Origin: Pelomonas sp. KK5
GTDB lineage: Bacteria; Pseudomonadota; Gammaproteobacteria; Burkholderiales; Burkholderiaceae_C
Direction: 5' to 3'
DNA: 57,597 nucleotides
NCBI RefSeq assembly: GCF_001984095.1
Contig: NZ_LYVQ01000004.1
Location: 1-57,597, forward strand
Shown here: piece after piece, positions 48,316 to 57,597 of the stretch
Layout: the number at the start of each line of letters is the position of its first letter
Numbering within the stretch: position 1 is the stretch's first letter
Program-made: the position numbers and the translations under genes
Notes under the pieces: model-generated
What the model was told of the DNA's origin: nothing
The model's database searches: none
What the model saw: the letters and a program-made list of their open reading frames with translations, nothing else

Positions 48316-49802
48316 CGTCTTGTCGCCAGTTCCATGATTTGTTCCTGTGTGGCGCCGCGGCCGGGCAGTTCGCCGGTCACCCGGCCTTCGCACATCACGA
48401 CGATGCGGTGGCTCATGCGCAGCACCTCGGGCAGCTCGCTGGAGATCATCACGATGGCCTTGCCCTCGGCGGCCAGCGCATCGAGCAGCCGGTAGATCTC
48501 GGCCTTGGCGCCGACGTCGATGCCGCGGGTCGGCTCATCGAAGAACAGCACCTCGCAGTCGCGCAGGATCCACTTGGCGATGACGATCTTCTGCTGGTTG
48601 CCGCCGGAAAGAAGTCGCACCGTCTGCGCCACCGAGGGCGTGCGTATGGCCAGCTGCTTGACGAAGCCCTGGGCGACGGTGCGCATCATCCGGCCGTTGA
48701 CGAAGGCGCCGAAGTCCAGGAAGCGCTTCATGCTGGCCAGCGCGACGTTGCTCTGCACATCCAGCCCGGTCGCCAGGCCGAACTGCTTGCGATCCTCGGA
48801 GAGGTAGCCGATGCCCAGGCGCACCGCATCGCGCGGCGAGCGGATCTTCACCGGCTTGCCGTGCATGAAGATCTCGCCGGCCTCGATGACGTCGGCGCCG
48901 AAGACGGCCCGCGCCGTCTCGGTGCGGCCGGCGCCGAGCAGGCCCGCGAAGCCGAGGATCTCGCCACGGCGCAGCTTGAAGGACACGTCGCGCAGTGCCT
49001 TGCCGCGGGTCAGGCCGCGGGCTTCGAGCACCACCTCGTTGGTCGCGGTGTCCGGCGGGTCGACCGGTGCCGAATCCAGCTCGCGGCCTACCATCATCGA
49101 GATGACGTCGGCCATGCTGGTCGTGGCCATCGGCCGGGTGTCCACGTAGCGGCCGTCGCGCATCACGGTGACCCGGTCGGCGATCTGCTTGAGCTCGTCC
49201 ATCTTGTGCGAGATGTAGACGATGCCCACGCCCTGGGCGCGCAGCTCGCGGATGATGGCGAACAGGTCGGCCACCTCGGCCTCGTTCAGCGCGGCGGTGG
49301 GCTCGTCCATGATCAGCACGCGTGAGTCGAAGGAGAGCGCCTTGGCGATCTCCACCATCTGCTGGCGCGCCACGGTGAGCGCGCCGACCTGCACGCCGGG
49401 CTCGATGCGCAGCTTCATCCGCTCGAAGATCGTGGCGGCCATCGCGTCGAGCTTCCTCGCGTCGATGAAGAAGCCGCCGGGCTTGCGCGGCTCGCGGCCG
49501 ATGAAGATGTTCTGCGCGGCGCTCAGGTGGTTCATCAGGTTCAGTTCCTGATGGACGATGCAGATGCCGAGGTCCAGCGCCTCGCGCGGCGAGCGCACGT
49601 CGATGGCCTTGCCGTCCAGCAGGATCTCGCCGCCATCGCGCTGGTAGACGCCCGCGAGCATCTTCATCAGCGTGGACTTGCCGGCGCCGTTCTCGCCCAT
49701 CAGCGCATGGACCTCGCCGGGCCGCAGCTCGAACTGCGCGCCCTCGACCGCGCGCACGCCGGCGAAGGCCTTGCTGACGTTCCTCATCTGGACCAGGCTC
49801 AT
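48312..49802 (-). CDS. Sugar ABC transporter ATPase, double-domain (RbsA type)
   Basis: A 496-residue ATPase with two nucleotide-binding domains. The first has Walker [10 protein letters not shown] and Walker B in [16 protein letters not shown]. The second has the degenerate P-loop [10 protein letters not shown], typical of RbsA, with signature [17 protein letters not shown] and [17 protein letters not shown]. Length fits the family. It overlaps the permease and the lactonase gene, each by four bases, showing tight co-translation of transport and metabolism. Confidence 0.93.
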   Translation of the reverse strand: MSLVQMRNVSKAFAGVRAVEGAQFELRPGEVHALMGENGAGKSTLMKMLAGVYQRDGGEILLDGKAIDVRSPREALDLGICIVHQELNLMNHLSAAQNIFIGREPRKPGGFFIDARKLDAMAATIFERMKLRIEPGVQVGALTVARQQMVEIAKALSFDSRVLIMDEPTAALNEAEVADLFAIIRELRAQGVGIVYISHKMDELKQIADRVTVMRDGRYVDTRPMATTSMADVISMMVGRELDSAPVDPPDTATNEVVLEARGLTRGKALRDVSFKLRRGEILGFAGLLGAGRTETARAVFGADVIEAGEIFMHGKPVKIRSPRDAVRLGIGYLSEDRKQFGLATGLDVQSNVALASMKRFLDFGAFVNGRMMRTVAQGFVKQLAIRTPSVAQTVRLLSGGNQQKIVIAKWILRDCEVLFFDEPTRGIDVGAKAEIYRLLDALAAEGKAIVMISSELPEVLRMSHRIVVMCEGRVTGELPGRGATQEQIMELATRR

Positions 49803-50665
49803 GGCCGCGGCTCCAGTCCATAGAAGGCCGCTGCGTTGTCGTGCCAGACGCGCTGCTGCGCCTCCAGCGGCAGGGTGGCGATCAATTCACCGGCCGTTGA
49901 AATCCAGCCCGCATAGCTGCCGGCCAGATTGACGACCGGCCAGTCGCTGCCCCACATCAGCCGCTGCGGGCCGAACCAGCGCAGCAGGTCGTCCCAGGCC
50001 GGCCGGATCGCGGCGAGCGGCTCCGCCGAGCGGGTTTCGGTCAGCAGGCCGGAGAACTTGCAGTGCACCTGCGGGTGCGCGGCCAGCGCGGCCATGTCGC
50101 GCCGCCAGGCATGGGCCCAGACGGCGTCCCAGCCCTCGTCCAGGCGCGGCTTGGCGGCATGGTCGATGACGATGGGCAGCTGCGGATGACGGCGCACGAA
50201 CTGCAGCAGGGCGGGCAGGTGCTGGGGCAGCACCAGCGCGTCGAAGCGCAGGCCGAGGTCGATCAGGCAGGCGATCACGTCGGCATGCGGGCGCTCGGCG
50301 ATCCAGTTGGCTTCGGCCAGGTCCTGCAGCATCGGGCGCACGCCCTTGAACTTGCGCGGATGCTCGCGCGCCCAGCGCTGGAGCGTGCGGACCGAATCGC
50401 GCTCGCTCAGGTCCACCCAGCCGACGACGCCGCCGATCGTCGCGTGACGCCCCGCCAGAGACAGCATGAAGTCCGTCTCCGCCGTGCTGTCCGCCGCCTG
50501 CACCAGCACCGTCTGCGCCACGTCCTGCGGCCAGGCCAGGGGCTCCAGGTCGGCCGGCAGGAAGTCGCGGTAGATCGGCTGCAGCGCGGGCACGTCCGGC
50601 GTCAGCCAGCGGTAGTCCCCGCGGGCGATCTGCCAGAAATGCTGATGCGCGTCGATGCGCTGCAT
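49799..50665 (-). CDS. Amidohydrolase family 2, probable L-fucono-1,5-lactonase
   Basis: A 288-residue metal-dependent hydrolase of the COG3618 lactonase group. [20 protein letters not shown] carries the HxH-like metal site. [15 protein letters not shown] and [20 protein letters not shown] contain the later His and Asp ligands. It should open L-fucono-1,5-lactone to L-fuconate, linking the dehydrogenase to the dehydratase. It lies between the SDR and ATPase genes, seven bases and four overlapping bases apart. Confidence 0.88.
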   Translation of the reverse strand: MQRIDAHQHFWQIARGDYRWLTPDVPALQPIYRDFLPADLEPLAWPQDVAQTVLVQAADSTAETDFMLSLAGRHATIGGVVGWVDLSERDSVRTLQRWAREHPRKFKGVRPMLQDLAEANWIAERPHADVIACLIDLGLRFDALVLPQHLPALLQFVRRHPQLPIVIDHAAKPRLDEGWDAVWAHAWRRDMAALAAHPQVHCKFSGLLTETRSAEPLAAIRPAWDDLLRWFGPQRLMWGSDWPVVNLAGSYAGWISTAGELIATLPLEAQQRVWHDNAAAFYGLEPRP

Positions 50666-50671
50666 GGCGAA

Positions 50672-51424
50672 TCAGATCAGCACGCCACCATCGACCACGA
50701 CCGCCTGTCCGGTCACGAATTTCGACTCGTCGCTGAGCAGGAAGACGACCTGCGGTGCGATGTCGTCGACGGTCGCGAGCCGCCCCATCGGCTGGCGCGC
50801 GATGAAGTCCTTCTCCGCCTGCACCGGGTCCGCCGCCGCGGCGATGCGGCCGCGCAGCGAGGGCGTGTCCACGGTGCCCGGGCACAGCGCATTGCAGCGC
50901 AGGCCCAGCTTCGCGTAGTCGGCGGCGATCGCCTTGGTCAGGCCGATCACCGCGCCCTTGCTGGCGCAGTAGACGAAGCGGTTGGGGAAGCCCTTCAGCG
51001 AAGACGCCATCGAGGCCATGTTGAGGATGGAGGCCGCCCGGCCGCTCGCCTTCATGTCCTCCAGCATCGCCGGCAGCACGGCCCGGATCATCCGGTACAT
51101 GGCCTTCACGTTGAGGTCGAAGCTGAAGTCCCAGTCGGCCTCCGCGCAATCGAGGATGCCGCCGTGGTGGACGAAGCCGGCGCAGTTGAACAGGCCTTGC
51201 AGCGCGGGCAGCCCGGCCACGTAACGCGTTATCTGGTTGGTGTCCCGCACGTCCAGCAGGCCGGTCTCGATGGACGGCGCCTCGGCCTTCAGCGAAGCCA
51301 GCGTGTCGGGGTTGATGTCGGTGGCGAACACGCGGGCGCCTTCGCGGGCGCAGGCCAGCGCGCTCGCGCGGCCGATGCCCTGGCCGGCGGCCGTGATCAG
51401 GACGGTCTTGCCTTGCAGTCTCAT
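50672..51424 (-). CDS. SDR oxidoreductase, probable 2-keto-3-deoxy-L-fuconate dehydrogenase
   Basis: A 250-residue SDR protein starting MRLQGKTVLITAAGQGIGRA. LFNCAGFVHHGGILDC, the Ser in ILNMASMASSLKGFPNRF, and VYCASKGAVIGLTKAIAADY supply the catalytic Ser-Tyr-Lys set. The RCNALCPGTVDTPSLRGR segment resembles DHRS6/BdcA-type enzymes and the known 2-keto-3-deoxy-fuconate dehydrogenases. It opens the minus-strand run, with GGAGA before the ATG and an operator-like repeat 36 bp upstream. It probably oxidises the C4 hydroxyl to the diketo acid cleaved by the FAH-family enzyme. Confidence 0.87.
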   Translation of the reverse strand: MRLQGKTVLITAAGQGIGRASALACAREGARVFATDINPDTLASLKAEAPSIETGLLDVRDTNQITRYVAGLPALQGLFNCAGFVHHGGILDCAEADWDFSFDLNVKAMYRMIRAVLPAMLEDMKASGRAASILNMASMASSLKGFPNRFVYCASKGAVIGLTKAIAADYAKLGLRCNALCPGTVDTPSLRGRIAAAADPVQAEKDFIARQPMGRLATVDDIAPQVVFLLSDESKFVTGQAVVVDGGVLI

Positions 51425-51459
51425 TGCTTGTCTCCGGCCCGCTGTCTCGCAGGTTTAAA

Positions 51460-51478
51460 TATGAATCAAATGTTCATA
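51460..51478. promoter_or_regulatory. IclR-type operator candidate between the fucose operon and its regulator
   Basis: TATGAA (51460-51465) and TTCATA (51473-51478) are perfect 6-bp inverted arms with a 7-nt gap, in an AT-rich patch of the 142-bp divergent intergenic region. A second repeat, CCGAGT (51495-51500) and ACTCGG (51512-51517), is nearer the regulator gene. Either could bind the IclR protein. Confidence 0.55.
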
Positions 51479-51566
51479 GGAAAATAATGTAGGGCCGAGT
51501 TCGATGAAATGACTCGGGGCTAACCCTTGGTGAAGGCCGCGGGAATGGGCTTTCCAATCCCCCTCG

Positions 51567-52337
51567 ATGACTGCCGAACCCGACCGCTACCGTGCACCCG
51601 CCCTGGACAAGGGCCTGGACATCCTCGAACTGCTGGCCAGCCAGCCGCACGGCCTCACGCGCGCCGAGATCGTCAAGGCGATGGGCCGCGGGCCCAGCGA
51701 GATCTACCGGATGCTGGAGCGGCTGGTGGCGCGCGAGTACGTGCTGCGCTCCGTCGAGGGAGACCGTTATTCGCTGAGCCTGAAGCTCTATGTGCTGGGA
51801 CACCGCCACCCGCCGGTGGACCGGCTGGTGGCCCGCGCGCAGCCGCTGATGGACGCCTACGCCAAGGCGGCCGAGCAGAGCTGCCACCTGAGCGTGTACG
51901 ACCGCGGCAACCTCACGGTGGTGGCCCAGACGCCCAGCCCCGGCAACTGGGGCATGTCCATCCCGCTGGGCGCGCGGGTGAGCCTGATCGACACGGGGTC
52001 AGGTCATGCCCTGCTGGCTTTCCAGAGCCCGCAGCACCGGGCCGAGATGCTGGCCGCCCATGTGGCGCTGGACGGCGAGGTGCCGATCGGCAGCGCCGAG
52101 CTGGAGGCCACGCTGGAGGAGGTGCGGCGCGTCGGCCTGTGGCTGGGCGAGAGCCAGCAGGCCTACGGCATCACCGACATCTCGATGCCGGTGATGGGCC
52201 TGTACGGCGAGGCGGTGGCGGTGCTCACCAGCCCCTGGGTGCGGCGCATCGACCGGCATGTGGGGCCGGAGCTGCAGCGCTGCCGGGAGCTGCTGCAGCA
52301 GGCGGCTCAGGGCCTGGGGCTCCAGCAAGCGCCGTAG
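51567..52337 (+). CDS. IclR family transcriptional regulator of the fucose operon
   Basis: A 256-residue IclR regulator. The N-terminal winged helix is visible in ALDKGLDILELLASQPHGLT and EIVKAMGRGPSEIYRMLERL. The ligand-binding domain follows, with VSLIDTGSGHALLAFQSPQH and YGITDISMPVMGLYGEAVAV, typical of the family. It is divergent from the fucose genes and so is the likely local regulator, responding to a pathway intermediate. A TCCAAT hexamer is eight bases from the ATG. Its last 31 bp overlap the end of the convergent phosphatase gene. Confidence 0.92.
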   Translation: MTAEPDRYRAPALDKGLDILELLASQPHGLTRAEIVKAMGRGPSEIYRMLERLVAREYVLRSVEGDRYSLSLKLYVLGHRHPPVDRLVARAQPLMDAYAKAAEQSCHLSVYDRGNLTVVAQTPSPGNWGMSIPLGARVSLIDTGSGHALLAFQSPQHRAEMLAAHVALDGEVPIGSAELEATLEEVRRVGLWLGESQQAYGITDISMPVMGLYGEAVAVLTSPWVRRIDRHVGPELQRCRELLQQAAQGLGLQQAP

Positions 52338-52846
52338 GCGGGGGGCCGCGGCCATTCGGCCGCCGTGGGCAAGACCTGGCCCCGCTGGTGCAGCCAGCGC
52401 CATGCCAGCATCCAGCCGCCATGGCCGATGACGATCCGGCAGGCGGGGGGCGGTGTCCAGCCTTGCACGCGCCCCAGCAGCGCGGCGAGCGATTCGCCGC
52501 CACCGGGGGCGTACCCGGCGAAGTCGGCGACCCAGGCGTCGATGGCCGCCTTGTCGATCTGCTCCCAGTGCCGGCCGTCCCAGGCACCGAAGTCCAGTTC
52601 CATCAGGCCGGCGTCGAGGTGGACCTGCCACCCCCAGCGGCGCAGCCAGCGCCCGACGTCGGCGCAGCGCCGCAGCGGCGAGCAGGCGGCGACATGCGGC
52701 AGGCGCTCCCGTTGTGCGCGGCGCTGGATGCGGCGGGCGAGGCGCTTGGCGCGCCGCCAATGCACCGGCAGGGCGGTGCCCGCGCCGATGCAGCGGCCGG
52801 CCGCGCCCTCGGGCCGCGGATGACGCCAGGCCAGCAGCTCGCTCAC
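52307..52846 (-). CDS. Histidine phosphatase family protein, probable alpha-ribazole phosphatase (CobC)
   Basis: A 179-residue histidine phosphatase. The catalytic RHxR motif appears as WRHPRPEGA near the N-terminus, with CSPLRRCADVGRWLRRW and LMELDFGAWDGRHWEQID as family segments. The second catalytic His is in IVIGHGGWMLAWRW. Placed after cobS in a cobalamin block, it should remove phosphate from alpha-ribazole phosphate. The start is GTG at 52844-52846, overlapping the cobS stop (GTGA). The 31-bp overlap with iclR at the 3' end is unusually long. Confidence 0.82.
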   Translation of the reverse strand: MSELLAWRHPRPEGAAGRCIGAGTALPVHWRRAKRLARRIQRRAQRERLPHVAACSPLRRCADVGRWLRRWGWQVHLDAGLMELDFGAWDGRHWEQIDKAAIDAWVADFAGYAPGGGESLAALLGRVQGWTPPPACRIVIGHGGWMLAWRWLHQRGQVLPTAAEWPRPPAYGACWSPRP

Positions 52847-53604
52847 CTTGCGGCGAAGGCAAGCAGGGCGGCCAGCTCGGCCAGCTGCTGGCAGGCGCCG
52901 AGGTTGTCGCCGGTGTAGCCGCCCAGGCGCCGGCGCAGCCAGCGGCGCATCCACAGCACGACGGCAGCGATGGCCAGCAGGGCGGCGCACAGGCGCGCTC
53001 CCGGGACCAGCAGCAAGCCGATCGACAGCGCCCAGCCGAGCGCGACGGCCAGTGTGACGCCATCCGCCTGGGTCGCGAGCGGCTTGGCCTTGGCATGCTC
53101 GACATCGCCCGCATAGGGCAGCAGCCGCATCAGGGTCACGGCCGCTGCACGCGAAGCCGTATGAGCGAAGACGAGCACAGCGACGGCGAGCGCCGGCTGC
53201 ACCGACGCCAGCGCCACCAGGCAGGCTGCCTTCAGCCCCAGCATCAAGGTCAGCCCCAGCGCGCCATAGCTGCCGATGCGCGAGTCTTTCATGATCGCTA
53301 ACGCCCGTTCTCGACTGACCGCGCCGCCGAGCCCGTCGCAGCTGTCGGCCCAGCCGTCCTCGTGGAAGCCGCCGGTCAGCCAGACGCTGGCGGCCATGCT
53401 CAGCAGCACGGCCACGGCCGGCGGCCAGAGCTGCAGCGAGGCCCACAGCACGCCCGCGGCCACCGCGCCGACCAGCGTCCCCACCGCCGGAAACCAGCGC
53501 GCGCTCTGCTGCAGCCAGGCCGGCTCGTAGCCCACCCAGCGCGGCACCGGGCAGCGCGTCAGGAACTGCAGCGCGATGAAGAACAGGCGCAGCTGCTGCA
53601 CCAC
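52843..53604 (-). CDS. cobS: Adenosylcobinamide-GDP ribazoletransferase (cobalamin synthase)
   Basis: A 253-residue inner-membrane enzyme that joins alpha-ribazole to adenosylcobinamide-GDP. FFIALQFLTRCPVPRWVGY is the family opening. The conserved metal site is FHEDGWADSCDGLGGAVSRE, followed by ALAIMKDSRIGSYGALGLTL. Several hydrophobic helices follow, for example AVAVLVFAHTASRAAAVTLM. It lies two bases after cobT and overlaps the phosphatase gene by four bases. Confidence 0.95.
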   Translation of the reverse strand: MVQQLRLFFIALQFLTRCPVPRWVGYEPAWLQQSARWFPAVGTLVGAVAAGVLWASLQLWPPAVAVLLSMAASVWLTGGFHEDGWADSCDGLGGAVSRERALAIMKDSRIGSYGALGLTLMLGLKAACLVALASVQPALAVAVLVFAHTASRAAAVTLMRLLPYAGDVEHAKAKPLATQADGVTLAVALGWALSIGLLLVPGARLCAALLAIAAVVLWMRRWLRRRLGGYTGDNLGACQQLAELAALLAFAAR

Positions 53605-53606
53605 CG

Positions 53607-54638
53607 TCAGGCCTTCTCGCTGACTCCGGCGGAGGCGAAGCTGGCCATCTCCGCCAGGATCCGGCAGGCGGACTCGAGCAGCGGCCAGGCCAGCGCGGCG
53701 CCCGAGCCCTCGCCCAGGCGCAGGCCCAGGTCCAGCAGCGGCTCGGCCTGCAGCGCGTCCAGCATGCGCGCGTGGCCGCTCTCGTCCGAGCGGTGCGCGA
53801 ACACGCAGCGCTCCAGCACCGCCGGCTGCAGCTTCGCGGCCACCAGCACCGCGGCGCCGGTGATGAAGCCGTCGACGACGATCACGCGGCGCTCCAGCGC
53901 GGCCTGCAGCACGGCGCCCACCATCGTCGCGATCTCGAAGCCGCCGAGGGCGGCCAGCGCGTCCAGTGGCGCCACCGCGCCGGCATGGCGCTCCAGCACC
54001 TGCGCGAGGATGGCCGTCTTGCGCGCCAGCTGCGCGTCGTCAAGACCTGTCCCCCGGCCGGTGCAGGCCTCGATCGGCAGGCCCGCCAGGCGCGCCAGCA
54101 GCAGCGCCGCGGCCGAGGTGTTGCCGATGCCCATCTCGCCCAGCAGCAGCGCATTGCCGGGCCGCTGGCGCAGGATCTCGCGGCCGGCGGCGATCGCATC
54201 GGCGCACTGCTGCGCCGTCATCGCCGGCTGTTCCAGCGCGTCGGCGGTGCCGCGGGCGATCTTCGCGTTCACCAGGCCCGCGCGCGGCGCGAAGTCGTGC
54301 GCCACGCCGGCGTCGACGACGGTCAGCGCCAGGCCTTGCTGGCGGGCCAGCACGCTCACCGCCGCGCCGCCGGCCAGGAAGTTCTCGACCATCTGCCAGG
54401 TCACGTCGCTCGGGTAGGCGGAGACGCCGCGCGCGGCGAGGCCGTGGTCGCCGGCGAACACGATCAGTTGCGGCTGCTCCAGCTTCGGGGTCTCGCTGCC
54501 GAGGATGAGGCCCAGGCGCAGCATCAGCGCCTCCAGCCGGCCGAGCGCGCCGAGCGGCTTGGTCTTGCCGTCGATGCGGGCGCGCAGCGAGGCTTCGAGG
54601 GCGGTGTCGTGCAGGGGGGCAAGGGCGGGGATGGTCAT
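53607..54638 (-). CDS. cobT: Nicotinate-nucleotide-dimethylbenzimidazole phosphoribosyltransferase
   Basis: A 343-residue enzyme making alpha-ribazole phosphate from 5,6-dimethylbenzimidazole. [20 protein letters not shown] is the N-terminal signature. [20 protein letters not shown] and [20 protein letters not shown] are substrate-loop motifs. The catalytic Glu is in [20 protein letters not shown] near the end. It overlaps cobQ by four bases. Confidence 0.96.
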   Translation of the reverse strand: MTIPALAPLHDTALEASLRARIDGKTKPLGALGRLEALMLRLGLILGSETPKLEQPQLIVFAGDHGLAARGVSAYPSDVTWQMVENFLAGGAAVSVLARQQGLALTVVDAGVAHDFAPRAGLVNAKIARGTADALEQPAMTAQQCADAIAAGREILRQRPGNALLLGEMGIGNTSAAALLLARLAGLPIEACTGRGTGLDDAQLARKTAILAQVLERHAGAVAPLDALAALGGFEIATMVGAVLQAALERRVIVVDGFITGAAVLVAAKLQPAVLERCVFAHRSDESGHARMLDALQAEPLLDLGLRLGEGSGAALAWPLLESACRILAEMASFASAGVSEKA

Positions 54639-56077
54639 CGGATCAGGTCCTGGAGCGCACCGGGCGCGAAATGGGTGTCGATGAAGTCGGCCAGGCCGTC
54701 GAAGACGCTGTCCAGGCTGCGCGGTTCGCCGCCGAACAGTGCGCGCAGCACGGCGGGCTGCTCGAACAGGCCATGGGCATAGACGCCCAGCACGCAGCCC
54801 TGCTGCCAGCCGATGGCCTCGCCCTCGCGCGTGCGCAGCGCCACGATCGGCGCGGCCATCGACGGGTGGGGCGCGGTGCGGCCGTGGTGGATCTCATAAC
54901 CCTCGGCCTCGACGCCATCGAGCGCGGCCCAGGGGCCGTTGACGGAAAGGCGAAGCATGGCCGGGCGCAGCAGCTTCTCGCGCTCGAACTGCGTCACCAG
55001 CGGCAGCAGGCCCAGGCCCGGCGCGTTGCCGTCCAGCGCGTGCGGGTCGAGCAGGGCCTCGCCGAGCATCTGCAGGCCGCCGCAGATGCCCAGCAGCGGC
55101 TTGCCTCGCGCGGCATGCGTGGCGATCACCGCGTCGAGCTTGTGCGCGCGCAGCCAGGCGAGGTCGGCCGCGACCGACTTGGAGCCTGGCAGGATGATCC
55201 AGTCGGCCGCCGCCAGCTGCGCCGGCTCGCGCGCCCAGCTCAGGCGCACGCCGGGCAGGTTGCGCAGCGGCTGGAACTCGTCGAGGTTCGAGATGCGCGG
55301 ATAGGCGACGACGGCGATGTTCAGCCCGCTGCCGCCGGCGCTGTCGTCGAAGACGCCGTCTTCCTCGGGCAGGCCGTGGCCGCGCCACATCGGCAGCGTG
55401 GCGACGGTCGGCACGCCGGTCAGCGCCTGCAGCTGCTCGGGCCCGGGCGAGAGCAGGGCGGCATCGCCGCGGAAGCGGTTCAGCACGAAGCCGCGGATCA
55501 GCGCGCGCTCTTCGGCCGGCAGCAACTGGTGCGTGCCGTAGAGGTGGGCGAAGGCGCCGCCGCGGTCGATGTCGGTGACCAGCAGGCAGGTGGCCCCGGC
55601 CCCGCGGGCGGTGCGCATGTTGACGTAGTCGCTGGCATGCAGGTTGATCTCGGCCGGCGAGCCGGCGCCCTCGATGACGACCAGGTCGTTCTCGGCCATC
55701 AGCTCACGTAGAGCGTTACGTGCATGGGGCCACAGCGCCTCGCTGCGCTGGCGCCAGGGCATGGTGCTCAGGGCCGTATCGACCTCGCCGAGCACGACGA
55801 CCTGGCTCTGCGTGTCCGCCTCGGGCTTCAGCAGCACGGGGTTCATGCGCACCTCTGGCACGCGGCGCGCGGCAAGCGCCTGGAAATACTGGGCCGAGCC
55901 GATCTCACCCATCCGGCCCGCAAGACCTGGCACCACGCGCGCGTTGTTGCTCATGTTCTGCGCCTTGAAGGGCGCGACCTTGAGGCCCTGGCGCGCATAC
56001 CAGCGGCACAGCGCGGTGGCGAGCCAGCTCTTGCCGGCGTTGCTGGTGGTGCCGAGCACCATGAGGGCACGAGTCAT
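54635..56077 (-). CDS. cobQ: Cobyric acid synthase
   Basis: A 480-residue glutamine amidotransferase that amidates adenosylcobyrinic acid a,c-diamide. The N-terminal ATP-binding fold has [20 protein letters not shown] and [20 protein letters not shown]. The glutaminase domain contains the catalytic Cys in [16 protein letters not shown] and the His in [16 protein letters not shown]. Length is normal for CobQ. It lies between cobT and the threonine-phosphate decarboxylase gene, overlapping each by four bases. Confidence 0.95.
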   Translation of the reverse strand: MTRALMVLGTTSNAGKSWLATALCRWYARQGLKVAPFKAQNMSNNARVVPGLAGRMGEIGSAQYFQALAARRVPEVRMNPVLLKPEADTQSQVVVLGEVDTALSTMPWRQRSEALWPHARNALRELMAENDLVVIEGAGSPAEINLHASDYVNMRTARGAGATCLLVTDIDRGGAFAHLYGTHQLLPAEERALIRGFVLNRFRGDAALLSPGPEQLQALTGVPTVATLPMWRGHGLPEEDGVFDDSAGGSGLNIAVVAYPRISNLDEFQPLRNLPGVRLSWAREPAQLAAADWIILPGSKSVAADLAWLRAHKLDAVIATHAARGKPLLGICGGLQMLGEALLDPHALDGNAPGLGLLPLVTQFEREKLLRPAMLRLSVNGPWAALDGVEAEGYEIHHGRTAPHPSMAAPIVALRTREGEAIGWQQGCVLGVYAHGLFEQPAVLRALFGGEPRSLDSVFDGLADFIDTHFAPGALQDLIR

Positions 56078-57057
56078 CTTGCGAGCGCTTCCATCAGGGC
56101 GTCCTGCGAAGCAGGCGGCAGCGTGGCGATGCGGAACCAGCCGGGCAGGCCGAAGGAGGAGGCGTCGCGCAGCTTGATGCCGCGCTCGCGCAGCAGCGCG
56201 CCGGACACAGGCGCCGGCGGCTTGGCCAGCCAGAACGGCGTGCAGCTGGCCTGCTGGTGCCAGCCCAGCGCGGCCAGGGCGCTGCGCTGCGTCGCGGCCC
56301 AGTCGCGCAGCTGCAGGCGGCTGTCGGACAGCCAGTCCTGCGTCGCGGCGTCGTGCCAGTGGCGCAGCATCGCCTCGCCCTCGCTGGCGATCACCCAGCT
56401 GGCCGCCAGCGCCGCGGCGCCGGCCGCTTCCGCCGCCGAGGGGGCGACGAGGTAGGCGGCGCGGATGCCGGTCAGGCCCAGCGCCTTGTTGGGGCAGTGC
56501 AGCTGCCAGCAGCGCTCGGGGATGCGCGTGGCCTCGCCTTCGAGCCGCAGCGGCGCATAGGCGGTATCGACGGCGAGCAGGCTGCCGGCCGGCAGGCGCC
56601 CGGCCAGCTGCTGCAGCGCGGCGCTGCCGGCGCTGCCGCCGGACGGGTTGCGCGGCTCGCAGATCCAGACCAGCGCCGGCCCCTGCGGCTTCAGGTCCTG
56701 CAGGCCCACATAGGGGCTGATCGCCAGGTTCAGCGCCGCCGCTGCGGCGGCATAGTCGCCGAAGCCGGGCTGGGGCACGAACACGCGGTTCAGGCCGGCC
56801 TGCCGCGCCACCAGCGTCAGGCGGCGGATCGCCTCGGCGCCGCCGGAGGTCGGCAGGATGCGCTCGGGCTCGACGTCATGGGCCGCGGCCAGGCGCTGGC
56901 GCAAGGCGGTGTAGGCGGGGTCGGGATAGCGGCGCCGGTCGGCGCCCAGCACGGCCTGCCACAGGGCCGGCGGCGGGCCCAGCGGGTTGGCATTGCTGGA
57001 GAAGTCGTGGGCGATCGGCGGGCCGTCGTCGGTACCGCCATGGATAGCCAGGGTCAT
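56074..57057 (-). CDS. L-threonine-O-3-phosphate decarboxylase (CobD, Salmonella naming)
   Basis: A 327-residue PLP enzyme of the aminotransferase fold that makes aminopropanol phosphate for the cobalamin nucleotide loop. [20 protein letters not shown] and [20 protein letters not shown] are typical. [20 protein letters not shown] is the phosphate-binding loop, and ICEPRNPSG the usual N-P-x-G turn. The PLP lysine is in [19 protein letters not shown] 57055-57057 overlaps the cbiB stop and agrees with the family N-terminus, although the frame is open further upstream. Histidinol-phosphate aminotransferase is excluded by context. Confidence 0.9.
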   Translation of the reverse strand: MTLAIHGGTDDGPPIAHDFSSNANPLGPPPALWQAVLGADRRRYPDPAYTALRQRLAAAHDVEPERILPTSGGAEAIRRLTLVARQAGLNRVFVPQPGFGDYAAAAAALNLAISPYVGLQDLKPQGPALVWICEPRNPSGGSAGSAALQQLAGRLPAGSLLAVDTAYAPLRLEGEATRIPERCWQLHCPNKALGLTGIRAAYLVAPSAAEAAGAAALAASWVIASEGEAMLRHWHDAATQDWLSDSRLQLRDWAATQRSALAALGWHQQASCTPFWLAKPPAPVSGALLRERGIKLRDASSFGLPGWFRIATLPPASQDALMEALAR

Positions 57058-57597
57058 CGCATCACCTCCGCGAGGATCATCAGGACCGGGGCGCCGATCA
57101 TCAGCGCCCGCGCGCAGCAGCGCAATGCTGCTTCGACGTCGCCACCCTGCGGGGCGCGGCCTTCGGCATTCAGCGTGTAGACACCGGGCTTGGCCAGGCG
57201 CAGGCCCAGGTGCAGCGCCACGGCGGCCATCGGCCAGCCGCTGTTGGGCGAGGGCGTGCGTGCGGCCTCGCGGCGCAGCGGGCCGCGCCGGTAGAGCAGC
57301 AGGCCGGTGAGGCGCGCTGGCAGCCAGCTCAGCAGGTCGTCGGCCCGGGCCGCCCACTTGCCGCTCCATTCGCGCCGGTCGCGGTAGCCCCACATCGCGT
57401 CGGCGGTATTGGCGAAACGGTAGATGGCCGCGCCCGGCAGGCCGGCCACGGCGAACCAGAACAGCGGGGCGATCACCGAGTCGTTGAGGTTCTCGGCCAG
57501 GGTCTCGATGGCGGCCTCGCGGACCTCGGCCTCCGCCAGCGCGGTGGTGTCGCGGCTGACCAGCCGGGCCAACTGCTGCCGCCCCGCGTCGAGCGAG
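57054..57597 (-). CDS. cbiB: Adenosylcobinamide-phosphate synthase, 5'-truncated by the window edge
   Basis: The frame runs from the window end to a stop at 57054 and gives about 180 residues. [20 protein letters not shown] and [20 protein letters not shown] are CbiB signatures. [20 protein letters not shown] and [20 protein letters not shown] complete the membrane enzyme's C-terminal part. It attaches aminopropanol phosphate to adenosylcobyric acid. The N-terminus, and any cobalamin riboswitch in front of the operon, lie outside the window. Confidence 0.93.
   Translation of the reverse strand, partial: SLDAGRQQLARLVSRDTTALAEAEVREAAIETLAENLNDSVIAPLFWFAVAGLPGAAIYRFANTADAMWGYRDRREWSGKWAARADDLLSWLPARLTGLLLYRRGPLRREAARTPSPNSGWPMAAVALHLGLRLAKPGVYTLNAEGRAPQGGDVEAALRCCARALMIGAPVLMILAEVMR

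Noticed and set aside
57054-57597. Cobalamin riboswitch for the cob operon.
   Set aside because: The operon start lies beyond the window edge, and no B12-box-like sequence is present inside it.

Overview
The window is a gene-dense, high-GC stretch (roughly 69 % G+C by eye) of a betaproteobacterial chromosome. The best fit is a Burkholderiales member of the Rubrivivax/Leptothrix/Roseateles type. Reasons: two PEP-CTERM proteins, a short-form HisG, a bolA-hisGD block next to an ABC-2 transporter, a CbiB/CobD/CobQ/CobT/CobS/CobC cobalamin block, many 1-4 bp gene overlaps with GTG and TTG starts, and a dispersed GC-rich palindromic intergenic repeat. The genus assignment is inference. I see no tRNA, rRNA, CRISPR array, transposase or phage gene. 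No gene-free gap exceeds about 210 bp.

Layout. 1-1730: the end of an unknown gene, a lectin-like PEP-CTERM protein and a periplasmic binding protein. 1772-10465: a fatty-acid beta-oxidation operon (multifunctional hydratase/dehydrogenase, thiolase, thioesterase, acyl-CoA dehydrogenase, small membrane protein, SDR, second thioesterase) behind a TetR-type palindrome, ending unexpectedly in a secreted alpha-amylase. 10475-16416: PstS-like protein, outer-membrane protein, DUF1415, DUF2817 peptidase, M20 amidohydrolase, and a divergent cobalt/nickel efflux pair (dmeF and an RcnR-type sensor) sharing one RcnR-like operator. 16567-26000: NAD-isocitrate dehydrogenase, DUF3422, a branched-chain amino-acid-type binding protein, a molybdopterin oxidoreductase coupled to a lipoprotein aminopeptidase, acyl-CoA-binding protein, a TPR-like protein and a GGDEF protein.

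26117-37040: ABC-2 exporter, BolA, then histidine biosynthesis. hisG-hisD is separated from hisC-hisB-hisH-hisA-hisF-rsmD by two opposite-strand genes and a CopG/PIN toxin-antitoxin pair. The antitoxin promoter, with twin operators, is the only clear promoter in front of hisC. A palindromic repeat sits inside the 5' end of hisH and is translated as a 32-residue extension.

37041-43260: a second PEP-CTERM protein (CHRD domain), coaD, ferredoxin, an NCS1 permease/racemase/GntR cluster for a hydantoin- or allantoin-like compound, and an HD-GYP response regulator. 43329-52337: a complete non-phosphorylative L-fucose (or related sugar) pathway: ABC importer, sugar dehydrogenase, lactonase, fuconate dehydratase, 2-keto-3-deoxyfuconate dehydrogenase, FAH-family hydrolase and an IclR regulator, with a terminator inside the gene run. 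52307-57597: the nucleotide-loop end of cobalamin synthesis, running off the window in cbiB.

Most promising for follow-up: histidine genes apparently placed under a toxin-antitoxin promoter, the repeat-encoded HisH extension, the RcnR-like operator, and a recurring pattern of -10-like hexamers 6-9 nt from ATG codons that suggests leaderless mRNAs.
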